A DNA stretch of 64,000 bases, from NCBI RefSeq assembly GCF_963662255.1, contig NC_085072.1, forward strand, positions 500,001 to 564,000, read 5' to 3'. The DNA comes from Cinclus cinclus (Eukaryota > Chordata > Aves > Passeriformes > Cinclidae). How positions within the stretch are numbered: the stretch's first letter is position 1; each line of letters opens with the position of its first letter. The notes under the pieces were generated by a model. It saw nothing but the letters and a program-made list of their open reading frames with translations. It ran no database searches and was not told the DNA's origin. Positions 21,172-34,100 of this stretch are shown here, one piece after another. Made by a program: the position numbers and the translations under genes.

Positions 21172-24100
21172 TTAGGCAAGTTGGCTCCGAAAGGAGGCAC
21201 TTTTCCCCAAGAAGCCAAACTCAAGAACCCACAATGCAGATGTCATTTTGACGGGCGCGTTTGGGCCTCCGATGGCAGCCAGGTTTGGAGGAGGGGGCAG
21301 CTTTGGTCTGGGAGAAATCCTCGTCCTTATGGAATTTTTGTAGGCAAAAGCCCTGCACGGGCCGCAGGCAAGTTGGCTTTGAAAGGAGGCACTTCCACCC
21401 AAGAAGCCAAACTCAAGAGCCCACTTGGCAGGTGTCATTTTGTAGGGCACGTTTGGGCCTCCGATGGCAGCCAGGTTTGGAGGAGGGGGCAGCTTTGGTC
21501 TGGGAGAAATCCTCGTCCTTCTGGAATTTTTGTAGGCAAAAGCCCTGCATGGGCCGCAGGCAAGTTGACTCCGAAAGGAGGCACTTTTCCCCAGGAAGCC
21601 AAACTCAAGAACCCTCAATGCAGGTGTCATTTTGTGGGGCGCGTTTGGGCCTCCGATGGCAGCCAGGTTTGGAGGAGGGGGCAGCTTTGGTCTGGGAGAA
21701 ATCCTCGTCCTTCTGGAATTTTTGGAGGCAAAAGCCCAGGACGGGCCGCAGGCAAGTTAGGCAAGTTGGCTCCGAAAGGAGGCACTTTTCCCCAAGAAGC
21801 CAAACTCAAGAGCCCGCTTGGCAGATGTCATTTTGTAGGGCGCGTTTGGGCCTCCGATGGCAGCCAGGTTTGGAGGAGGGGGCAGCTTTGGTCTGGCAGA
21901 AATCCTCGTCCTTATGGAATTTTTGTAGTCTAAAGCCCAGCACGGGCCGCAGGCTAGTTAGGCAAGTTGGCTTTGAAAGGAGGCACTTTTCCCCAAGAAG
22001 CCAAACTCAAGAGCCCACTTGGCAGATGTCATTTTGTAGGGCGCGTTTGGGCCTCCGATGGCAGCCAGGTTTGGAGGAGGGGGCAGCTTTGGTCTGGGAG
22101 AAATCCTCGTCCTTATGGAATGTTTGTAGGCAAAAGCCCAGGACGGGCCGCAGGCAAGTTGGCTTTGAAAGGAGGCACTTTTCCCCAAGAAGCCAAACTC
22201 AAGAGCCCACTTGGCAGGTGTCATTTTGTAGGGCACGTTTGGGCCTCCGATGGCAGCCAGGTTTGGAGGAGGGGGCAGCTTTGGTCTGGGAGAAATCCTC
22301 GTCCTTCTGGAATTTTTGTAGGCAAAAGCCCTGCATGGGCCGCAGGCAAGTTGACTCCGAAAGGAGGCACTTTTCCCCAGGAAGCCAAACTCAAGAACCC
22401 TCAATGCAGGTGTCATTTTGTGGGGGGCGTTTGGGCCTCCGATGGCAGCCAGGTTTGGAGGAGGGGGCAGCTTTCTTCTGGGAGAAATCCTCGTCCTTCT
22501 GGAATTTTTGTACTCAAAAGCCCAGGACGGGCCGCAAGCAAGTTAGGCAAGTTGGCTTTGAAAGGAGGCACTTTTCCCCAAGAAGCCAAACTCAAGAACC
22601 CACAATGCAGATGTCATTTTGTAGGGCGCGTTTGGGCCTCCGATGGCAGCCAGGTTTGGAGGAGGGGGCAGCTTTCTTCTGGGAGAAATCCTCGTCCTTA
22701 TGGAATTTTTGTAGGCAAAAGCCCAGGACGGGACCCAGGCAAGTTGGCTTTGAAAGGAGGCACTTTCCCCCAAGAAGCCAAACTCAAGAGCCCACTTGGC
22801 AGATGTCATTTTGTAGGGCGCGTTTGGGCCTCCGATGGCAGCCAGGTTTGGAGGAGGGGGCAGCTTTGTTCTGGGAGAAATCCTCGTCCTTATGGAATTT
22901 TTGTAGGCAAAAGCCCAGAATGGGCCGCAGGCTAGTTAGGCAAGTTGGCTTTGAAAGGAGGCACTTTTCCCCAAGAAGCCAAACTCAAGAGCCCACTTGG
23001 CAGATGTCATTTTGTAGGGCGCGTTTGGGCCTCCGATGGCAGCCAGGTTTGGAGGAGGGGGCAGCTTTGGTCTGGGAGAAATCCTCGTCCTTATGGAATT
23101 TTTGTAGGCAAAAGCCCAGGACGGGCCGCAGGCAAGTTGGCTTTGAAAGGAGGCACTTCCACCCAAGAAGCCAAACTCAAGAGCCCACTTGGCAGATGTC
23201 ATTTTGTAGGGCGCGTTTGGGCCTCCGATGGCAGCCAGGTTTGGAGGAGGGGGCAGCTTTGGTCTGGGAGGAATCCTCGTCCTTATGGAATTTTTGTAGG
23301 CAAAAGCCCAGGACGGGCCGCAGGCAAGTTAGGCAAGTTGGCTTTGAAAGGAGGCACTTTTCCCCAAGAAGCCAAACTCAAGAACCCACAATGCAGATGT
23401 CCTTTTGTAGGGCACGTTTGGGCCTCCGATGGCAGCCAGGTTTGGAGGAGGGGGCAGCTTTGTTCGGGGAGAAATCCTCGTCCTTCTGGAATTTTTGTAC
23501 TCAAAAGCCCAGGACGGGCCGCAGGCAAGTTAGGCATTTTGGCTCCGAAAGGAGGCACTTTTCCCCAGGAAGCCAAACTCAAGAGCCCACTTGGCAGATG
23601 TCATTTTGTAGGGCACGTTTGGGCCTCCGATGGCAGCCAGGTTTGGAGGAGGGGGCAGCTTTGGTCTGGGAGAAATCCTCGTCCTTATGGAATTTTTGTA
23701 GGCAAAAGCCCAGCACGGGCCGCAGGCAAGTTAGGCAAGTTGGCTCCGAAAGGAGGCACTTTTCCCCAAGAAGCCAAACTCAAGAACCCACAATGCAGAT
23801 GTCATTTTGACGGGCGCGTTTGGGCCTCCGATGGCAGCCAGGTTTGGAGGAGGGGGCAGCTTTGGTCTGGGAGAAATCCTCGTCCTTATGGAATTTTTGT
23901 AGGCAAAAGCCCAGGACGGGCCGCAGGCAAGTTGGCTTTGAAAGGAGGCACTTTTCCCCAAGAAGCCAAACTCAAGAGCCCACTTGGCAGGTGTCATTTT
24001 GTAGGGCACGTTTGGGCCTCCGATGGCAGCCAGGTTTGGAGGAGGGGGCAGCTTTGGTCTGGGAGAAATCCTCGTCCTTCTGGAATTTTTGGAGGCAAAA

Positions 24101-26086
24101 GCCCTGCATGGGCCGCAGGCAAGTTGACTCCGAAAGGAGGCACTTTTCCCCAGGAAGCCAAACTCAAGAACCCTCAATGCAGGTGTCATTTTGTGGGGCG
24201 CGTTTGGGCCTCCGATGGCAGCCAGGTTTGGAGGAGGGGGCAGCTTTGGTCTGGGAGAAATCCTCGTCCTTCTGGAATTTTTGGAGGCAAAAGCCCAGCA
24301 CGGGCCGCAGGCTAGTTAGGCAAGTTGGCTCCGAAAGGAGGCACTTTTCCCCAAGAAGCCAAACTCAAGAGCCCACTTGGCAGGTGTTATTTTGTAGGGC
24401 GCGTTTGGGCCTCGGATGGCAGCCAGGTTTGGAGGAGGGGGCAGCTTTGGTCTGGGAGGAATCCTCGTTCTTATGGAATTTTTGTAGCAAAAGTCCGGGA
24501 CGGGACGCAGGCAAGTTGGTTTTGAAAGGAGGCACTTCCACCCAAGAAGCCAAACTCAAGAGCCCACTTGGCAGATGTCATTTTGTAGGGCGCGTTTGGG
24601 CCTCCGATGGCAGCCAGGTTTGGAGGAGGGGGCAGCTTTGGTCTGGGAGAAATCCTCGTCCTTCTGGAATTTTTGTAGGCAAAAGACCAGGACGGGCCGC
24701 AAGCAAGTTAGGCAAGTTGGCTTTGAAAGGAGGCACTTTTCCCCAAGAAGCCAAACTCAAGAACCCACAATGCAGATGTCATTTTGTAGGGCGCGTTTGG
24801 GCCTCCGATGGCAGCCAGGTTTGGAGGAGGGGGCAGCTTTCTTCTGGGAGAAATCCTCGTCCTTATGGAATTTTTGTAGGCAAAAGCCCAGGACGGGACC
24901 CAGGCAAGTTGGCTTTGAAAGGAGGCACTTTCCCCCAAGAAGCCAAACTCAAGAGCCCACTTGGCAGATGTCATTTTGTAGGGCGCGTTTGGGCCTCCGA
25001 TGGCAGCCAGGTTTGGAGGAGAGGGCAGCTTTGTTCTGGGATAAATCCTCGTCCTTATGGAATTTTTGTAGGCAAAAGCCCAGAATGGGCCGCAGGCTAG
25101 TTAGGCAAGTTGGCTTTGAAAGGAGGCACTTTTCCCCAAGAAGCCAAACTGAAGAGCCCACTTGGCAGATGTCATTTTGTAGGGCGCGTTTGGGCCTCCG
25201 ATGGCAGCCAGGTTTGGAGGAGGGGGCAGCTTTGGTCTGGGAGAAATCCTCGTCCTTATGGAATTTTTGTAGGCAAAAGCCCAGGACGGGCCGCAGGCAA
25301 GTTGGCTTTGAAAGGAGGCACTTCCCCCCAAAAAGCCAAACTCAAGAGCCCACTTGGCAGATGTCATTTTGTAGGGCGCGTTTGGGCCTCCGATGGCAGC
25401 CAGGTTTGGAGGAGGGGGCAGCTTTGGTCTGGGAGGAATCCTCGTCCTTCTGGAATTTTTGTAGGCAAAAGCCCAGGACGGGCCGCAGGCAAGTTAGGCA
25501 AGTTGGCTTTGAAAGGAGGCACTTTTCCCCAAGAAGCCAAACTCAAGAACCCACAATGCAGATGTCCTTTTGTAGGGCACGTTTGGGCCTCCGATGGCAG
25601 CCAGGTTTGGAGGAGGGGGCAGCTTTGTTCTGGGAGAAATCCTCGTCCTTCTGGAATTTTTGTACTCAAAAGCCCAGGACGGGCCGCAGGAAAGTTAGGC
25701 ATTTTGGCTCCGAAAGGAGGCACTTTTCCCCAGGAAGCCAAACTCAAGAGCCCACTTGGCAGATGTCATTTTGTAGGGCACGTTTGGGCCTCCGATGGCA
25801 GCCAGGTTTGGAGGAGGGGGCAGCTTTGGTGTGGGAGAAATCCTCGTCCTTATGGAATTTTTGTAGCAAAAGCCCAGGACGGGCCGCAGGCAAGTTGGCT
25901 TTGAAAGGAGGCACTTTCCCCCAAGAAGCCAAACTCAAGAGCCCACTTGGCAGATGTCATTTTGTAGGGCACGTTTGGGCCTCCGATGGCAGCCAGGTTT
26001 GGAGGAGGGGGCAGCTTTGGTCCTGGAGAAATCCTCGTCCTTATGGAATTTTTGTACTCAAAAGCCCAGGACGGGCCGCAGGCAAG
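21172..26086. repeat. Subunit copy 3, interrupted by the A/B junction and the unit B prefix
   Basis: Starts like the other subunits (gacggg 21250, six-G run 22420) but switches near 22.46 kb to the prefix sequence of unit B, so it is a truncated subunit of about 1.3 kb followed by about 3.6 kb of prefix. The prefix carries its own gacggg at 23809. The switch is the recombination join that created the A/B tandem duplication. Confidence 0.78.
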
Positions 26087-29000
26087 TTAGGCAAGTTGGC
26101 TCCGAAAGGAGGCACTTTTCCCCAAGAAGCCAAACTCAAGAACCCACAATGCAGATGTCATTTTGACGGGCGCGTTTGGGCCTCCGATGGCAGCCAGGTT
26201 TGGAGGAGGGGGCAGCTTTGGTCTGGGAGAAATCCTCGTCCTTATGGAATTTTTGTAGGCAAAAGCCCTGCACGGGCCGCAGGCAAGTTGGCTTTGAAAG
26301 GAGGCACTTCCACCCAAGAAGCCAAACTCAAGAGCCCACTTGGCAGGTGTCATTTTGTAGGGCACGTTTGGGCCTCCGATGGCAGCCAGGTTTGGAGGAG
26401 GGGGCAGCTTTGGTCTGGGAGAAATCCTCGTCCTTCTGGAATTTTTGGAGGCAAAAGCCCTGCATGGGCCGCAGGCAAGTTGACTCCGAAAGGAGGCACT
26501 TTTCCCCAGGAAGCCAAACTCAAGAACCCTCAATGCAGGTGTCATTTTGTGGGGCGCGTTTGGGCCTCCGATGGCAGCCAGGTTTGGAGGAGGGGGCAGC
26601 TTTGGTCTGGGAGAAATCCTCGTCCTTCTGGAATTTTTGGAGGCAAAAGCCCAGGACGGGCCGCAGGCAAGTTAGGCAAGTTGGCTCCGAAAGGAGGCAC
26701 TTTTCCCCAAGAAGCCAAACTCAAGAGCCCGCTTGGCAGATGTCATTTTGTAGGGCGCGTTTGGGCCTCCGATGGCAGCCAGGTTTGGAGGAGGGGGCAG
26801 CTTTGGTCTGGCAGAAATCCTCGTCCTTATGGAATTTTTGTAGTCTAAAGCCCAGCACGGGCCGCAGGCTAGTTAGGCAAGTTGGCTTTGAAAGGAGGCA
26901 CTTTTCCCCAAGAAGCCAAACTCAAGAGCCCACTTGGCAGATGTCATTTTGTAGGGCGCGTTTGGGCCTCCGATGGCAGCCAGGTTTGGAGGAGGGGGCA
27001 GCTTTGGTCTGGGAGAAATCCTCGTCCTTATGGAATTTTTGTACTCAAAAGCCCAGGACGGGCCGCAGGCAAGTTGGCTTTGAAAGGAGGCACTTTTCCC
27101 CAAGAAGCCAAACTCAAGAGCCCACTTGGCAGGTGTCATTTTGTAGGGCACGTTTGGGCCTCCGATGGCAGCCAGGTTTGGAGGAGGGGGCAGCTTTGGT
27201 CTGGGAGAAATCCTCGTCCTTCTGGAATATTTGTAGGCAAAAGCCCTGCATGGGCCGCAGGCAAGTTGACTCCGAAAGGAGGCACTTTTCCCCAGGAAGC
27301 CAAACTCAAGAACCCTCAATGCAGGTGTCATTTTGTGGGGGGCGTTTGGGCCTCCGATGGCAGCCAGGTTTGGAGGAGGGGGCAGCTTTGGTCTGGCAGA
27401 AATCCTCGTCCTTATGGAATTTTTGGAGGCAAAAGCCCAGCACGGGCCGCAGGCTAGTTAGGCAAGTTGGCTTTGAAAGGAGGCACTTTTCCCCAAGAAG
27501 CCAAACTCAAGAGCCCACTTGGCAGATGTCATTTTGTAGGGCGCGTTTGGGCCTCCGATGGCAGCCAGGTTTGGAGGAGGGGGCAGCTTTGGTCTGGGAG
27601 AAATCCTTGTCCTTATGGAATTTTTGTAGGCAAAAGCCCAGAATGGGCCGCAGGCTAGTTAGGCAAGTTGGCTTTGAAAGGAGTCACTTTTCCGCAAGAA
27701 GCCAAACTCAAGAGCCCACTTGGCAGATGTCATTTTGTAGGGCGCGTTTGGGCCTCCGATGGCAGCCAGGTTTGGAGGAGGGGGCAGCTTTGGTCTGGGA
27801 GAAATCCTCGTCCTTCTGGAATTTTTGTAGGCAAAAGCCCAGGACGGGCCGCAGGCAAGTTGGCTTTGAAAGGAGGCACTTCCACCCATGAAGCCAAACT
27901 CAAGAGCCCACTTGGCAGATGTCATTTTGTAGGGCACGTTTGGGCCTCCGATGGCAGCCAGGTTTGGAGGAGGGGGCAGCTTTGGTCTGGGAGAAATCCT
28001 CGTCCTTCTGGAATTTTTGTACTCAAAAGCCCAGGAAGGGCCGCAGGCAAGGTAGGCATTTTGGCTCCGAAAGGAGGCACTTTTCCGCAAGAAGCCAAAC
28101 TCAAGAGCCCACTTGGCAGATGTCATTTTGTAGGGCGCGTTTGGGCCTCCGATGGCAGCCAGGTTTGGAGGAGGGGGCAGCTTTGGTCTTGGAGAAATCC
28201 TCGTCCTTCTGGAATTTTTGTAGGCAAAAGCCCTGCATGGGCCGCAGGCAAGTTGACTCCGAAAGGAGGCACTTTTCCCCAGGAAGCCAAACTCAAGAAC
28301 CCTCAATGCAGGTGTCATTTTGTGGGGCGCGTTTGGGCCTCCGATGGCAGCCAGGTTTGGAGGAGGGGGCAGCTTTGGTCTGGGAGAAATCCTCGTCCTT
28401 ATGGAATTTTTGTAATCAAAAGCCCAGGAAGGGCCGCAGGCAAGTTAGGCAAGTTGGCTCCGAAAGGAGGCACTTTTCCGCAAGAAGCCAAACTCAAGAG
28501 CCCACTTGGCAGATGTCATTTTGTAGGGCGCGTTTTGCCTCCGATGGCAGCCAGGTTTGGAGGAGGGGGCAGCTTTGGTCTGGGAGAAATCCTCGTCCTT
28601 ATGGAATTTTTGTAGGCACAAGCCCAGGACGGGCCGCAGGCAAGTTGGCTTTGAATGGAGGCACTTTCCCCCAAGAAGCCAAACTCAAGAGCCCACTTGG
28701 CAGGAGTCATTTTGTAGGGCGCGTTTGGGCCTCCGATGGCAGCCAGGTTTGGAGGAGGGGGCAGCTTTGGTCTGGGAGAAATGCTCGTCCTTATGGAATT
28801 TTTGTCGGCAAAAGCCCTGCATGGGCCGCAGGCAAGTTGACTCTGAAAGGAGGCACTTTTCCCCAGGAAGCCAAACTCAAGAGCCCACTTGGCAGGTGTC
28901 ATTTTGTAGGGCACATTTGGGCCTCCGATGGCAGCCAGGTTTGGAGGAGGGGGCAGCTTTGGTCTGGGAGAAATCCTCGTCCTTATGGAATTTTTGGAGG

Positions 29001-31193
29001 CAAAAGCCCTGCATGGGCCGCAGGCAAGTTGACTCCGAAAGGAGGCACTTTTCCCCAGGAAGCCAAACTCAAGAACCCTCAATGCAGGTGTCATTTTTTG
29101 GGGCGCGTTTGGGCCTCCGATGGCAGCCAGGTTTGGAGGAGGGGGCAGCTTTGGTCTGGGAGAAATCCTCGTCCTTCTGGAATTTTTGGAGGCAAAAGCC
29201 CAGGACGGGCCGCAGGCAAGTTAGGCAAGTTGACTCCGAAAGGAGGCACTTTTCCCCAAGAAGCCAAACTCAAGAGCCCGCTTGGCAGATGTCATTTTGT
29301 AGGGCGCGTTTGGGCCTCCGATGGCAGCCAGGTTTGGAGGAGGGGGCAGCTTTGGTCTGGGAGAAATCCTCGTCCTTCTGGAATTTTTGTAGTCTAAAGC
29401 CCAGCACGGGCCGCAGGCTAGTTAGGCAAGTTGGCTTTGAAAGGAGGCACTTTTCCCCAAGAAGCCAAACTCAAGAGCCCACTTGGCAGATGTCATTTTG
29501 TAGGGCGCGTTTGGGCCTCCGATGGCAGCCAGGTTTGGAGGAGGGGGCAGCTTTGGTCCTGGAGAAATCCTCGTCCTTATGGAATTTTTGTACTCAAAAG
29601 CCCAGGACGGGCCGCAGGCAAGTTAGGCAAGTTGGCTTTGAAAGGAGTCACTTTTCCCCAAGAAGCCAAACTCAAGAGCCCACTTGGCAGATGTCATTTT
29701 GTAGGGCGCGTTTGGGCCTCCGATGGCAGCCAGGTTTGGAGGAGGGGGCAGCTTTGGTCTGGGAGAAATCCTCGTCCTTCTGGAATTTTTGTTGGCAAAA
29801 GCCCAGGACGGGCTGCAGGCAAGTTGGCTTTGAAAGGAGGCACTTCCACCCATGAAGCCAAACTCAAGAGCCCACTTGGCAGATGTCATTTTGTAGGGCA
29901 CGTTTGGGCCTCCAATGGCAGCCAGGTTTGGAGGAGGGGGCAGCTTTGGTCTGGGAGAAATCCTCGTCCTTCTGGAATTTTTGTACTCAAAAGCCCAGGA
30001 AGGGCCGCAGGCAAGTTAGGCATTTTGGCTCCGAAACGAGGCACTTTTCCGCAAGAAGCCAAACTCAAGAGCCCACTTGGCAGATGTCATTTTGTAGGGC
30101 GCGTTTGGGCCTCCGATGGCTGCCAGGTTTGGAGGAGGGGGCAGCTTTGGTCTGGGAGAAATCCTCGTCCTTATGGAATTTTTGTAGGCACAAGCCCAGG
30201 ACGGGCCGCAGGCAAGTTGACTTTGAAAGGAGGCACTTTCCCCCAAGAAGCCAAACTCAAGAGCCCACTTGGCAGGAGTCATTTTGTAGGGCGCGTTTGG
30301 GCCTCCGATGGCAGCCAGGTTTGGAGGAGGGGGCAGCTTTGGTCTGGGAGAAATGCTCGTCCTTATGGAATTTTTGTCGGCAAAAGCCCTGCATGGGCCG
30401 CAGGCAAGTTGACTCTGAAAGGAGGCACTTTTCCCCAGGAAGCCAAACTCAAGAGCCCACTTGGCAGATGTCATTTTGTAGGGCGCGTTTGGGCCTCCGA
30501 TGGCAGCCAGGTTTGGAGGAGGGGGCAGCTTTGGTCTGGGAGGAATCCTCGTCCTTATGGAATTTTTGTAGCAAAAGCCCGGGACGGGACACAGGCAAGT
30601 TGGTTTTGAAAGGAGTCACTTTTCCGCAAGAAGCCAAACTCAAGAGCCCACTTGGCAGGTGTCATTTTGTAGGGCACATTTGGGCCTCCGATGGCAGCCA
30701 GGTTTGGAGGAGGGGGCAGCTTTGTTCTGGGAGAAATCCTCGTCCTTCTGGAATTTTTGTACTCAAAAGCCCAGGACGGGCCGCAGGCAAGTTAGGCAAG
30801 TTGGCTCCGAAAGGAGGCACTTTTCCCCAAGAAGCCAAACTCAAGAACCCTCAATGCAGATGTCATTTTGTGGGGCACGTTTGGGCCTCTGATGGCAGCC
30901 AGGTTTGGAGGAGGGGGCAGCTTTGTTCTGGGAGAAATCCTCGTCCTTATGGAATTTTTGTAGTCTAAAGCCCAGCACGGGCCGCAGGCTAGTTAGGCAA
31001 GTTGGCTCCGAAAGGAGGCACTTTTTCCCAAGAAGCCAAACTCAAGAACCCTCAATGCAGATGTCATTTTGTAGGGCGCGTTTGGGCCTCTGATGGCAGC
31101 CAGGTTTGGAGGAGGGGGCAGCTTTGGTCTGGCAGAAATCCTCGTCCTTATGGAATTTTTGTACTCAAAAGCCCAGGACGGGCCGCAGGCAAG
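26087..31193. repeat. Subunit copy 4 (first of unit B)
   Basis: Counterpart of copy 1. gacggg at 26165 and the next marker at 31272 are 5,107 bp apart, one 201-bp monomer longer than copy 1. The extra monomer is near 27.47-27.66 kb. The 1-bp deletion gcgttttgcc of copy 1 is also present here near 28,530, confirming common descent. Confidence 0.8.
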
Positions 31194-34100
31194 TTAGGCA
31201 AGTTGGCTCCGAAAGGAGGCACTTTTCCCCAAGAAGCCAAACTCAAGAACCCACAATGCAGATGTCATTTTGACGGGCGCGTTTGGGCCTCCGATGGCAG
31301 CCAGGTTTGGAGGAGGGGGCAGCTTTGGTCTGGGAGAAATCCTCGTCCTTATGGAATTTTTGTAGGCAAAAGCCCTGCACGGGCCGCAGGCAAGTTGGCT
31401 TTGAAAGGAGGCACTTCCACCCAAGAAGCCAAACTCAAGAGCCCACTTGGCAGGTGTCATTTTGTAGGGCACGTTTGGGCCTCCGATGGCAGCCAGGTTT
31501 GGAGGAGGGGGCAGCTTTGGTCTGGGAGAAATCCTCGTCCTTCTGGAATTTTTGTAGGCAAAAGCCCTGCATGGGCCGCAGGCAAGTTGACTCCGAAAGG
31601 AGGCACTTTTCCCCAGGAAGCCAAACTCAAGAACCCTCAATGCAGGTGTCATTTTGTGGGGCGCGTTTGGGCCTCCGATGGCAGCCAGGTTTGGAGGAGG
31701 GGGCAGCTTTGGTCTGGGAGAAATCCTCGTCCTTCTGGAATTTTTGGAGGCAAAAGCCCAGGACGGGCCGCAGGCAAGTTAGGCAAGTTGGCTCCGAAAG
31801 GAGGCACTTTTCCCCAAGAAGCCAAACTCAAGAGCCCGCTTGGCAGATGTCATTTTGTAGGGCGCGTTTGGGCCTCCGATGGCAGCCAGGTTTGGAGGAG
31901 GGGGCAGCTTTGGTCTGGCAGAAATCCTCGTCCTTATGGAATTTTTGTAGTCTAAAGCCCAGCACGGGCCGCAGGCTAGTTAGGCAAGTTGGCTTTGAAA
32001 GGAGGCACTTTTCCCCAAGAAGCCAAACTCAAGAGCCCACTTGGCAGATGTCATTTTGTAGGGCGCGTTTGGGCCTCCGATGGCAGCCAGGTTTGGAGGA
32101 GGGGGCAGCTTTGGTCTGGGAGAAATCCTCGTCCTTATGGAATTTTTGTAGGCAAAAGCCCAGGACGGGCCGCAGGCAAGTTGGCTTTGAAAGGAGGCAC
32201 TTTTCCCCAAGAAGCCAAACTCAAGAGCCCACTTGGCAGGTGTCATTTTGTAGGGCACGTTTGGGCCTCCGATGGCAGCCAGGTTTGGAGGAGGGGGCAG
32301 CTTTGGTCTGGGAGAAATCCTCGTCCTTCTGGAATTTTTGTAGGCAAAAGCCCTGCATGGGCCGCAGGCAAGTTGACTCCGAAAGGAGGCACTTTTCCCC
32401 AGGAAGCCAAACTCAAGAACCCTCAATGCAGGTGTCATTTTGTGGGGGGCGTTTGGGCCTCCGATGGCAGCCAGGTTTGGAGGAGGGGGCAGCTTTGGTC
32501 TGGGAGAAATCCTCGTCCTTCTGGAATTTTTGGAGGCAAAAGCCCAGGACGGGCCGCAGGCAAGTTAGGCAAGTTGGCTCCGAAAGGAGGCACTTTTCCC
32601 CAAGAAGCCAAACTCAAGAGCCCGCTTGGCAGATGTCATTTTGTAGGGCGCGTTTGGGCCTCCGATGGCAGCCAGGTTTGGAGGAGGGGGCAGCTTTGGT
32701 CTGGGAGGAATCCTCGTCCTTATGGAATTTTTGGAGGCAAAAGCCCAGCACGGGCCGCAGGCTAGTTAGGCAAGTTGGCTTTGAAAGGAGGCACTTTTCC
32801 CCAAGAAGCCATACTCAAGAGCCCACTTGGCAGATGTCATTTTGTAGGGCGCGTTTGGGCCTCCGATGGCAGCCAGGTTTGGAGGAGGGGGCAGCTTTGG
32901 TCTGGGAGAAATCCTTGTCCTTATGGAATTTTTGTAGGCAAAAGCCCAGAATGGGCCGCAGGCTAGTTAGGCAAGTTGGCTTTGAAAGGAGTCACTTTTC
33001 CGCAAGAAGCCAAACTCAAGAGCCCACTTGGCAGATGTCATTTTGTAGGGCGCGTTTGGGCCTCCGATGGCAGCCAGGTTTGGAGGAGGGGGCAGCTTTG
33101 GTCTGGGAGAAATCCTCGTCCTTCAGGAATTTTTGTAGGCAAAAGCCCAGGACGGGCCGCAGGCAAGTTGGCTTTGAAAGGAGGCACTTCCACCCATGAA
33201 GCCAAACTCAAGAGCCCACTTGGCAGATGTCATTTTGTAGGGCACGTTTGGGCCTCCGATGGCAGCCAGGTTTGGAGGAGGGGGCAGCTTTGGTCTGGGA
33301 GAAATCCTCGTCCTTCTGGAATTTTTGTACTCAAAAGCCCAGGAAGGGCCGCAGGCAAGTTAGGCATTTTGGCTCCGAAAGGAGGCACTTTTCCGCAAGA
33401 AGCCAAACTCAAGAGCCCACTTGGCAGATGTCATTTTGTAGGGCGCGTTTGGGCCTCCGATGGCAGCCAGGTTTGGAGGAGGGGGCAGCTTTGGTCTGGG
33501 AGAAATCCTCGTCCTTCTGGAATTTTTGTAGGCAAAAGCCCTGCATGGGCCGCAGGCAAGTTGACTCCGAAAGGAGGCACTTTTCCCCAGGAAGCCAAAC
33601 TCAAGAACCCTCAATGCAGGTGTCATTTTGTGGGGCGCGTTTGGGCCTCCGATGGCAGCCAGGTTTGGAGGAGGGGGCAGCTTTGGTCTGGGAGAAATCC
33701 TCGTCCTTATGGAATTTTTGTACTCAAAAGCCCAGGAAGGGCCGCAGGCAAGTTAGGCAAGTTGGCTCCGAAAGGAGGCACTTTTCCGCAAGAAGCCAAA
33801 CTCAAGAGCCCACTTGGCAGATGTCATTTTGTAGGGCGCGTTTGGGCCTCCGATGGCAGCCAGGTTTGGAGGAGGGGGCAGCTTTGGTCTGGGAGAAATC
33901 CTCGTCCTTATGGAATTTTTGTAGGCACAAGCCCAGGACGGGCCGCAGGCAAGTTGGCTTTGAAAGGAGGCACTTTCCCCCAAGAAGCCAAACTCAAGAG
34001 CCCACTTGGCAGGAGTCATTTTGTAGGGCGCGTTTGGGCCTCCGATGGCAGCCAGGTTTGGAGGAGGGGGCAGCTTTGGTCTGGGAGAAATGCTCGTCCT

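Larger units (their letters stand above)
8701..22460. repeat. Higher-order unit A (~13.8 kb)
   Basis: From about 8.7 kb to 22.45 kb the order of monomer subtypes is repeated in the next 14.3 kb. Matching anchors lie 13,770 bp apart at first (gttcgggga at 9692 and 23462), rising to 13,961, 14,162 and 14,363 bp as unit B gains single monomers. Unit A consists of a prefix (8.7-12.1 kb) and three copies of a 4.1-4.9-kb subunit. Subunits are marked by ttttgacggg (gacggg at 12204, 17110 and 21250) and by a six-G run after tcattttgt (13374, 18079, 22420). The prefix has its own gacggg copy at 10039. Breakpoints are known only to within about a monomer because neighbouring monomers are so alike. Confidence 0.88.
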
